Shown one piece after another: positions 1-5,354 of a stretch of DNA of 7,306 nt (positions within the stretch are counted from its first letter, which is position 1; each line of letters begins with the position of its first letter). This stretch comes from Victivallis vadensis. GTDB lineage: Bacteria > Verrucomicrobiota > Lentisphaeria > Victivallales > GWF2-50-93. The stretch is from positions 1 to 7,306 of the forward strand of contig DYRX01000222.1 in assembly GCA_020718525.1 (NCBI GenBank). The letters run 5' to 3'. The notes under the pieces were generated by a model, which made no database searches, was not told where the DNA came from, and saw only the letters and a list, made by a program, of their open reading frames with translations. The translations under genes were made by a program, and so were the position numbers.

Positions 1-200
1 AGGTCAACCCCCTGTTCCGCAAGGAATCTGCGGCGTTTGAAAAGTCCTTCTTCCGAAAAATCGTTTCCCGCTGGAATCCGTTTTGACAGGGGCTTCTGTT
101 CGGGAGCTCGCGGGCGAAGTTTCTCTACTAGACTTTCGATGTCCCCTGAAGATGATATTTTGTCAATAATGTTTTTTGCATTTTTTGCAGACTGAGGCAT
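1..200 (-). CDS. N-terminal fragment of an unidentified protein, possibly HMG-CoA reductase
   Basis: The reading frame opens with ATG at 200-198 and stays open to the window edge, giving 66 codons. An in-frame TAG five codons upstream, with no other start between, fixes the start. No clear Shine-Dalgarno sequence is visible. The visible part is hydrophilic, has no signal peptide, and holds the pattern RIPxxNDxxxExxxxRRxFL followed by GVDL (about residues 42-66). That spacing resembles, from memory, the segment ahead of the catalytic domain in some bacterial class I HMG-CoA reductases, the committed enzyme of the mevalonate pathway. No catalytic residue lies in the window, so the identity is tentative, although the frame itself is convincing. 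A 150-base gap with its own promoter separates it from cobO, so it probably starts a new transcription unit. Confidence 0.6.
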   Translation of the reverse strand, partial: MPQSAKNAKNIIDKISSSGDIESLVEKLRPRAPEQKPLSKRIPAGNDFSEEGLFKRRRFLAEQGVD

Positions 201-273
201 AAGCTTGGTTTCCCGCTAGCAAGACATTCCATGGACAAGTTGCAAAGATTTCATCCGATCTCTTACAGTGAGA

Positions 274-286
274 TGACAATATGTCA
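274..286. repeat. Perfect 13-base palindrome, candidate operator
   Basis: On the minus strand the sequence reads TGACA-TAT-TGTCA, two perfect 5-base arms around a 3-base centre. It overlaps the predicted -10 element of the promoter facing the gene that begins at 200, which is where a repressor dimer would bind. Short palindromes also arise by chance, so the operator role is inference. Confidence 0.35.
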
Positions 287-303
287 AGGAGATGTAAAGT
301 CAA
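276..303 (-). promoter_or_regulatory. Candidate sigma70-type promoter for the leftmost gene
   Basis: On the minus strand, TTGACT (303-298, five of six consensus bases) is followed after 16 bases by TATTGT (281-276, four of six). Transcription would start near 269, leaving a leader of about 70 bases before the ATG at 200. The -10 hexamer is identical to that of the cimA promoter. A second TTGACA at 288-283 has no good -10 at proper spacing. Confidence 0.5.
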
Positions 304-307
304 GCGG

Positions 308-338
308 AATCGGATTTTTGTTGCGTTCGTTTCCGATT
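308..338. repeat. Inverted repeat just downstream of cobO
   Basis: Perfect 7-base arms (AATCGGA at 308-314 and TCCGATT at 332-338) flank a 17-base loop, beginning 12 bases past the cobO stop. It may form a transcript-end hairpin that stabilises the operon mRNA. The loop is long and no U-run follows on the minus strand, so it does not meet the form of an intrinsic terminator. Confidence 0.3.
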
Positions 339-350
339 TGGCACCTAAAC

Positions 351-869
351 TCAGAACTCGAATCCTTTTCTTGCCGGCACTCCTGCCTTTGCATAATGCT
401 TGACTTCAGTCATTTCCGTGACAAGATCCGCCATTTCGACAAGCTTCGGGTGGGCATTTCTGCCGGTGATTATCAGCTCTACATTTCCCGGTTTTTTAAC
501 GGCGAATGCGAGCAGGCTTTCAATGGAAACAAGTCCGAGGGAGACGGCGCAGTTCGCCTCGTCCAGGATTATCAGCCCGTAGTTTCCAGAAAGCATTCTG
601 TCCTCCGATTCCCGGAGGCAGTTTTCCGCGAGGGTGCGGTCTTCTTCGCCGGGCTGGCGTCCGACGAATCTGCCAGTTCCAAACTGTTTAACATCAATTA
701 GATCCGAAAATCTTGAAAGCGCTATGATCTCGCTGAAATCACCTTTTTTTACGAATTGCGCGATGAAAACTCGGATTCCAGCGCCAGCGGCTCTGACTGC
801 CATCCCGAAGGCGGCGCTTGATTTGCCTTTTCCGTTCCCGGTGTAGGTCTGAAAATATCCTCTGTGCAT
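351..869 (-). CDS. cobO: Cob(I)yrinic acid a,c-diamide adenosyltransferase (CobO/CobA/BtuR family)
   Basis: This enzyme transfers the adenosyl group of ATP to Co(I) corrinoids, in adenosylcobalamin synthesis or salvage in the cytoplasm. At 172 aa it is close to the size of short bacterial members. The N-terminus carries the family P-loop, GNGKGKSS at residues 11-18 (usually GNGKGKTT), followed by AAFGMAVRAAG. QFVKKGDFSE (38-47) matches the family's QFIKG motif. LIILDEAN (99-106) is the Walker B-like segment. The C-terminal run from ITGRN to ARKGFEF (134-172) is highly typical. The ATG is preceded by GGAG (882-879) at 9-base spacing, and the gene starts 21 bases after the preceding stop, so it is co-transcribed. 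No other cobalamin gene lies in the window, so salvage or maintenance is as likely as de novo synthesis. It is the PduO-unrelated adenosyltransferase type. Confidence 0.95.
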   Translation of the reverse strand: MHRGYFQTYTGNGKGKSSAAFGMAVRAAGAGIRVFIAQFVKKGDFSEIIALSRFSDLIDVKQFGTGRFVGRQPGEEDRTLAENCLRESEDRMLSGNYGLIILDEANCAVSLGLVSIESLLAFAVKKPGNVELIITGRNAHPKLVEMADLVTEMTEVKHYAKAGVPARKGFEF

Positions 870-890
870 GATTAGTTTCTCCGATTCAAT

Positions 891-3095
891 TCATTTGATT
901 GTTCTGCGAGGGCTTAAATCCAAATTCGTTTTACGCGAAGTGTTTATGAAATTGAAGATCGCGTCGTAGGCAGGCTTGGCGTTTATGAGCCAGCATTGCG
1001 CGTCAGCAAAGCGAACTGGGCGTATGGCCGAGAACCTTTCTAGAGCTGGACGATAGATTTCGTAGTCCGGATGCGGAACAGACCAGTCGTGCAGGAAATA
1101 TTCCTGGAGCTCTCTTCTTGCTCCGTCAATCATCAGGCAATTGCAGGGTTTCGAATGGCAAGGATCAGGATTTTTGAGAATTTCCTCGACGGCATGTACA
1201 AGGGTGAGGCATTTGAGGTCCAATCCAATTATCAGAATTTTTCCGCCCAACATTGCAAGCTTGCGAATAGGAGATTTCTCGTCAATGGGAGTGGATGAGA
1301 AGAAATGGTCTCTGATGAGTTCGTCCGACATTGGACCGAGGGACACGCATGAGTGAGTTGGGTGGAAGGAGCGCATGGAGCCTGGCACCGATAGTGCAAC
1401 CTGCGGAAGGGCACCCGTCCAGCACTGGCTACGCCTTCTGTCGAAGCTTGGAGGAAATTCCGGGGAGTCTCGGAGCGAACCGGTGAATGTTGGAAGGAGG
1501 AGCGTCCCCCATTTTCCCAGCGCTTCGCGGAGAGACGCTAGCATCGTCTTCAGACCTCCTTCAACATATCCGCATGATCTGACGGCAGAATGAACTAGAA
1601 GCGTGTCGCCAGTGCGGATCCCAGCGTCCTTCAACTGCCTTGCCAGCTCCTTTTCCGACCAGACCTCTCTTTGGTCATTAGATGCCCGCTCGAGCAAAAG
1701 AGATGCTTTTCGCTTCAATAGATCAAAAGAGGGTGGAGCTGAAATTGCAAGCGTCGGCTCGTATCCGCCATTTTCAAATTCCTTTTTCGGAGGCAGATAC
1801 CATGATGCTCCATTGCACATGCTGACTGTCTGCAGACCGCCAGAAAATCTTCCAGCGCATTTTTTCATGTCTTGCGTGAATGTAGTGAATATCTCGTCTG
1901 GCGTGCACAGATAGGCTATTATTTTGTTGAAGACGAGTAGTTCTATCGGAAAAGCTCGTGGAGAAAAAAGAGCTTTTGCGTCACCTCCATGCGAGCATGA
2001 GAGGGTGTAGGCGAGGGCGTCTGAAAGCCAGCGTCGCCCGTCAAGCTCCCTAGCCTTTTTTGGAGGCAGTTTTGAAAGATCAGAGCTTGGCAAATGCAGT
2101 TCGAAGACATCTTTCACAATGCCATGGAAACTATGTCCGATGTCTGTCCGTGGCTCGAGATGGAAAGAATCGGCATAGACATTTATGCTTTTCAGTCTGG
2201 CATATGTCTTTTTCGCCGGCATTGCGGCAATGATGAGATCGGCAAGACCTTCGCCCAGTGATTTGCACGCATCCCATTCATATTTTTCATAGTATGGCTT
2301 CAAGTCTGCGCACGGTCCGTTCAAGAAAAGAAAAGTCCCTCCAAATTTTTTCGCGAGCCGTCTCCGCAAGAATCCCGGATATTCTGCGCTCAGGATTGGT
2401 CCCTTGCGCAGGGCGATCTGATCTGGATGCGCTGAGAAACGGACAATTCCTCCGAGGGAACGCCCAAGCTTGTCCACAAAATGCAGGAGGCTGATCTCAT
2501 CGTCAATCGGACCGTCAAGTTTGGCGTCATCCATGACAGCGATCTCGGGGTGGCCGATTCGGCTAAGCTCGGTTTCAATGTGTTTTTTTATATAGATCTC
2601 GCCATCTTTGAAAACGCAGGAGCTGTTGTCAATAATTGTGAAGGTGCCAAGTTCTGGCATGCCGTTCCATCTGCGGTTTCGGCTGAAGGATCTGCCTGCG
2701 CCAGCCTTTGCAAATGCGAATTTCGCAGGCTGGACTGCGTCGCGTGCTTTGCGGATTGAGTCAATCGTGGAATCGAGCAGTTTTTCAGCACATATGAGGT
2801 GCTGAAAGGGGGCGCTGTGAGTATGAGTGACATGGATGACAATCCTGTGTTCGGCCAGTCCGAACTCGGAAGAGATCCCGCTTCTTATCAGGCGCATTTT
2901 TGAGTTGTCCAGGCTCATCAGATCGAGGCTGAGCAGTATGAGGAGCGGCTTTGAGCCGTCGGCGGCAAAGATGGCTGTTGAAAGAGGCGTGTCGTGAATT
3001 TTGAAGTCTCCAATGATTGCCGAAACTATAGGAGACTCTGAAAAACCAATAGAGATTTCCCTTTGACCGGGCATTTTCTGTTCAGCCTTTTTCAC
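891..3095 (-). CDS. Fusion of a neutral-ceramidase-like domain with an AAC(3)-type N-acyltransferase domain
   Basis: A single uninterrupted 734-aa frame joins two enzyme families. Residues 13 to about 455 resemble neutral/alkaline ceramidase N-terminal domains: THTHSAP (90-96), SAHPDQI (221-227), LNGPCADLKP (258-267), PDEIFT (399-404) and the late GGYEP (443-447). By analogy with known neutral ceramidases, H91/H93, H223, E401 and Y445 would hold the zinc. Residues 480 to about 715 match aminoglycoside 3-N-acetyltransferases: GDTLLVHSAVRSCGYVEGG (496-514), GTLLLPTFTG (530-539), HPTHSCVSLGP (578-588) and HAVE (634-637). These domains move an acyl group from a CoA donor to an amine. No signal peptide is present, so a cytosolic protein is expected, unlike secreted ceramidases, and their C-terminal domain is missing. 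The GTG start overlaps the preceding stop by 4 bases; ATG at residue 8 is an alternative, with AAGG upstream. Substrate unknown; antibiotic resistance is not implied. Confidence 0.88.
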   Translation of the reverse strand: MKKAEQKMPGQREISIGFSESPIVSAIIGDFKIHDTPLSTAIFAADGSKPLLILLSLDLMSLDNSKMRLIRSGISSEFGLAEHRIVIHVTHTHSAPFQHLICAEKLLDSTIDSIRKARDAVQPAKFAFAKAGAGRSFSRNRRWNGMPELGTFTIIDNSSCVFKDGEIYIKKHIETELSRIGHPEIAVMDDAKLDGPIDDEISLLHFVDKLGRSLGGIVRFSAHPDQIALRKGPILSAEYPGFLRRRLAKKFGGTFLFLNGPCADLKPYYEKYEWDACKSLGEGLADLIIAAMPAKKTYARLKSINVYADSFHLEPRTDIGHSFHGIVKDVFELHLPSSDLSKLPPKKARELDGRRWLSDALAYTLSCSHGGDAKALFSPRAFPIELLVFNKIIAYLCTPDEIFTTFTQDMKKCAGRFSGGLQTVSMCNGASWYLPPKKEFENGGYEPTLAISAPPSFDLLKRKASLLLERASNDQREVWSEKELARQLKDAGIRTGDTLLVHSAVRSCGYVEGGLKTMLASLREALGKWGTLLLPTFTGSLRDSPEFPPSFDRRRSQCWTGALPQVALSVPGSMRSFHPTHSCVSLGPMSDELIRDHFFSSTPIDEKSPIRKLAMLGGKILIIGLDLKCLTLVHAVEEILKNPDPCHSKPCNCLMIDGARRELQEYFLHDWSVPHPDYEIYRPALERFSAIRPVRFADAQCWLINAKPAYDAIFNFINTSRKTNLDLSPRRTIK

Positions 3096-3931
3096 GCGCC
3101 AAGATCAATCATTTTTCTGGTCTCGGCAATTTTATCCATGTCTAGCTGAGCCCGGATCTGCGCATGCGAGCGCTCTGGCGCCCGGCAGATAATCTCGCCC
3201 AAGGGATCAATGATCATGCTCTTGCCGTAAGTTTCTGGAAAATCCTTTCCGGCAGGGGCGCGCTGATTTGCCGCGAGAATATAGGCTTGATTTTCGACTG
3301 CGCGGGCGCGCAGAAGGAGCTCCCAGTGCAAAGCACCGGTTTTTTTAGTGAATGCTGACGGACAAAGAATGAGATGGGGGAATTTCATGTCGGAAAAATG
3401 TCTTGGAAACCTCAGATCGAAGCATACTGAAAGTCCAATGCGCCAGCCTTTGAAATCGAAGACGATAGCTTCATTTCCCGGAGAGTAGAGAGCAGTTTCG
3501 GATACTAGACTGCCCATGCGGCAGGAAAAAAGATGGACTTTTTCATAGACGCATAAGATCTCTCCACCCGGGAGTGTCACGATGGAGCTGTTGAAGATCT
3601 TGCCGTTTCGCCTGAGTGGAACAGTTCCCCAGACGACAAGCCCTTTGTGCCCGCTTTCATCAAGAAATTTTTGGAAAAGTTTTCCCCAGTCAGTTAGACT
3701 GCGCGCGTTTTGTCTTATCGAATCGTAATTCCCGTGCGAAAGAAAATTTTCCGGAAACAATGTCAAATCTGGAGATGTTCCCTTGATCTTTTTTAAGGAT
3801 CTTACAGCTTCACGCATGTTGCCGGAGATATTTTCAGAGGAAGAGCATTGAAAGGCGAGAACGTCCAAATTTTCTGCGGGTTTATTCTTTCTCCCGACTG
3901 ACGCTGAAAAATTATGCTCTGCTGAATTCAA
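3092..3931 (-). CDS. Carbon-nitrogen hydrolase, nitrilase superfamily (Nit/omega-amidase-like)
   Basis: A cytosolic thiol amidase that hydrolyses a small carboxamide to acid and ammonia. The Glu-Lys-Cys triad is visible: E61 in FPEN, K131 in YEKVHLF and C170 in SVCFDLRFP; E204 in HWELLLRARAVENQ is the usual second glutamate. YGKSMIIDPLGEI (235-247) and the closing LDMDKIAETR match the Nit1/Nit2 branch, whose members hydrolyse deaminated glutathione or alpha-keto acid omega-amides. The length (279 aa) is normal except for about 20 extra residues before NLDVLAFQ, where family members usually begin. TTG at 3931 is preferred because GGAG sits 5 bases before it and the start overlaps the upstream stop by 4 bases; an internal TTG at residue 22 would give a more standard N-terminus but lacks a well-spaced ribosome site. 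It also overlaps the ceramidase-AAC(3) gene by 4 bases, suggesting translational coupling. The exact substrate cannot be told from sequence. Confidence 0.92.
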   Translation of the reverse strand: MNSAEHNFSASVGRKNKPAENLDVLAFQCSSSENISGNMREAVRSLKKIKGTSPDLTLFPENFLSHGNYDSIRQNARSLTDWGKLFQKFLDESGHKGLVVWGTVPLRRNGKIFNSSIVTLPGGEILCVYEKVHLFSCRMGSLVSETALYSPGNEAIVFDFKGWRIGLSVCFDLRFPRHFSDMKFPHLILCPSAFTKKTGALHWELLLRARAVENQAYILAANQRAPAGKDFPETYGKSMIIDPLGEIICRAPERSHAQIRAQLDMDKIAETRKMIDLGA

Positions 3932-4470
3932 GCTTTCTCCGCCTCGATGTCTTCGACATCAATCTGGGCTGTGACGGACTGGCCCAGCAACTCGACATTT
4001 ATAGTGATGGTTGTCGAGCTCTTGCGCTTGTCAACAATTCCACTGAGTCCTGCAAAAGGTCCTTTGGAAACCTTGACTTTTGCTCCCGACACGATTTCAG
4101 GCCTTACGAGAAGGGTTGCGTCATGCTTCTGCATAAGCTCGAGTGCGCGGATCGAAATAAGCTCTTCAATGAGATTTTTTTCAGCATAGTCGTCAATTCT
4201 GATTCTGTGCAGATACGCCTTCGACATGACGATTGTTTTAGAGTTTTCCTCGTTGATCTGGCAAAATATGTAGCCTGGAAACATTGGAACCTGAAATTCG
4301 AAGGTTCTTCTTTGGTAGCGTTTCAGGCTTTTTCTGAGAGGCAGGTACATGTCAATTCTGCGGGAAACGCAAAATTCGGCAAGTTTCTTTTCACAGCGGG
4401 GTCTGGTCCTGACTGGGGTCCATAGGGCACCCTCCAAATGCTTCAGCAAACTTTGAATGTGATCTTCCAT
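3928..4470 (-). CDS. NusG-family transcription elongation/antitermination protein (specialised paralogue)
   Basis: NusG proteins bind the RNA polymerase clamp and modulate pausing or termination. The 180-aa protein has an N-terminal NGN domain at about residues 16-108: LWTPVRTRPRCEKKLAEF, then YLPL and VPMFPGYIF (61-69), all classic. A KOW domain follows at about 127-176, with VSGAKVKVSKGPFAGLSGIV (127-146). The order and length are those of NusG itself, but the neighbours are not: housekeeping nusG normally lies between secE and rplK. The context and the divergent linker favour a paralogue of the RfaH/UpxY/LoaP kind, which act on chosen long operons. It starts at ATG with AGGA 7 bases upstream, 4 bases after the DciA-like stop, and overlaps the amidase gene by 4 bases. 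A role in its own operon is possible but unproven; no ops-like site was recognised in the cimA leader. Confidence 0.9.
   Translation of the reverse strand: MEDHIQSLLKHLEGALWTPVRTRPRCEKKLAEFCVSRRIDMYLPLRKSLKRYQRRTFEFQVPMFPGYIFCQINEENSKTIVMSKAYLHRIRIDDYAEKNLIEELISIRALELMQKHDATLLVRPEIVSGAKVKVSKGPFAGLSGIVDKRKSSTTITINVELLGQSVTAQIDVEDIEAEKA
3937..3940 (-). promoter_or_regulatory. Ribosome binding site supporting the TTG start of the nitrilase-family gene
   Basis: GGAG (3940-3937) lies inside the last codons of the NusG-like gene, 5 bases before TTG at 3931. It supports a non-ATG start in a 4-base stop/start overlap (TTGA). Confidence 0.55.
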
Positions 4471-4474
4471 ATTT

Positions 4475-4936
4475 TCATCCTGGCGGCAAAATTCTGATCT
4501 CGGAACAGAAATTTGAACCGGCTTCCCTGTTTATTTTTTCGCACATTTTTTTTCTTTTGAAAGGCATGCTCATTTCATTGAGAACCATTGAATTGGAAGC
4601 CTTCAAATAAAGTACCCCCCCAGACAGCTTTACTGGCGACAAGTGCCTCGCATGATCTCCGGCAATATATGGCCATCTTTCGGCGAGCCTCATGAATGAA
4701 ATGTTGTCCTCGTCGGCGACAGTCTTCATCAGCTCGCCGAGAACCTTGTCCAGCTCAACCGGTTCTGGAAGACAAGAAATGGAGCGCTCCAAGCCGGAGC
4801 TACGTCCGTCCCATTCGAAAAAAATCTCCTCTATCACATTGTGAGCATAAACGTCATAGCGTTTTCTGCTGATGCGCAAAGAAGAGCCCTTCGCCGCGCC
4901 AGAATGCTTTTTGTCTTTTCCGCAAGTCTTGTTCAT
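4475..4936 (-). CDS. DUF721 family protein, DciA-like
   Basis: DciA proteins help load or operate the replicative DnaB helicase in bacteria lacking DnaC or DnaI. Residues 1-60 are a basic, probably flexible extension. The DUF721 domain spans about 63-151: ELDKVLGELMK, then LAERWPYIAGDHARHLSPVKL (84-104; W88 and G93 are the most conserved positions), the strand segment GGVLYLKASNSMVLNEM (106-122) and a final helix and strand ending EIRILPPG. That pattern of W, G, H-x-x-P and ssxxxxEL is typical of the family. The start is ATG at 4936, without a strong Shine-Dalgarno. A 55-base gap with a candidate promoter lies ahead, and the NusG-like gene follows 4 bases after the stop. The family assignment is good; a replication role is inferred from family knowledge, and DUF721 proteins are diverse. 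Confidence 0.82.
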   Translation of the reverse strand: MNKTCGKDKKHSGAAKGSSLRISRKRYDVYAHNVIEEIFFEWDGRSSGLERSISCLPEPVELDKVLGELMKTVADEDNISFMRLAERWPYIAGDHARHLSPVKLSGGVLYLKASNSMVLNEMSMPFKRKKMCEKINREAGSNFCSEIRILPPG

Positions 4937-4962
4937 GAACGCATTGCCGCCGATTATTTAAA

Positions 4963-4990
4963 ATTTTAAAATGAGGGAGCGCGATGTCCG
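4963..4990 (-). promoter_or_regulatory. Candidate internal promoter before the DciA-like gene
   Basis: Minus strand CGGACA (4990-4985, four of six) is separated by 16 bases from TAAAAT (4968-4963, five of six), in an AT-rich palindromic stretch between 4956 and 4972. It sits in the only sizeable gap inside the operon, 27 bases ahead of the ATG at 4936. The AT-rich block could score by chance. Confidence 0.35.
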
Positions 4991-4991
4991 G

Positions 4992-5354
4992 CTAAAATAG
5001 TCCGGTGAGCTTGACGGGCACAGTGAGCATTGAATACACCATCTTGAAAGGAGCCATAACCCCGTCTGCAATGTTGTAGCATCCATCTCCAAAAAAGCCG
5101 AAAGGAGCTCCGACTGTAACCTCGATGACACCCAGAGGGAGGAGAAATATGCTGAGCATGTTGGTGAGAACATCCATCATGGCAGGCGCCGCATTCACCA
5201 TCCCCTTCAACGCCTGCTTTCCTGCGGCTTCAGCATATGGCATCGCGTAGGGAGCCAGTATCGCCAGCGTGACAGGATCGAAAGCCTTCGCCTCAGGCAC
5301 TTTGACTCCCGTGTAAAAAATGGCGAAAAGAATAAAAAAGAAAAGTTTTTTCAT
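4992..5354 (-). CDS. Small exported hydrophobic protein of unknown function
   Basis: I do not recognise a characterised family. The 120-aa protein begins MKK, followed by a hydrophobic core (residues 4-14) and an AKA motif at 22-24, a typical Sec signal peptide with cleavage expected before FDPVTL. The mature part is about 96 aa and rich in Ala, Pro, Gly, Val and Met. It holds a helical stretch with small residues (29-60), then a hydrophobic segment (about 62-82) and a Gly/Phe-rich segment, GAPFGFFGDGCYNIADGVMAPF (82-103). One cysteine (C92) is present and is not placed as a lipobox. It could be periplasmic or membrane-attached. The ATG overlaps the cimA stop by 4 bases inside A-rich sequence, so it is translationally coupled to cimA; a 55-base gap follows. 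Ribosome binding looks weak (GAAG), which fits coupling. The signal peptide and tight coupling make it a real gene. Confidence 0.8.
   Translation of the reverse strand: MKKLFFFILFAIFYTGVKVPEAKAFDPVTLAILAPYAMPYAEAAGKQALKGMVNAAPAMMDVLTNMLSIFLLPLGVIEVTVGAPFGFFGDGCYNIADGVMAPFKMVYSMLTVPVKLTGLF

Noticed and set aside
308..338. Inverted repeat after cobO as a rho-independent terminator
   Set aside because: The loop is 17 bases and no U-tract follows the stem on the minus strand; kept only as an inverted repeat.
231..701. Plus-strand open frame of 156 codons
   Set aside because: Most of it is antisense to cobO, whose family motifs are unmistakable; its translation shows no domain and it has no ribosome site worth noting.
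891..2320. The AAC(3) domain as an aminoglycoside resistance gene
   Set aside because: Many AAC(3)-fold proteins act on other amines; the fusion and its cytosolic metabolic context give no support for resistance.
3924..3935. Adjacent EcoRI and HindIII sites resembling a cloning-vector polylinker
   Set aside because: They fall in the overlap of two well-formed genes whose reading frames continue across, so this is native sequence.
4615..4621. Run of seven C as a possible frameshift or sequencing error in the DciA-like gene
   Set aside because: The DUF721 domain reads correctly on both sides of the run in the same frame.
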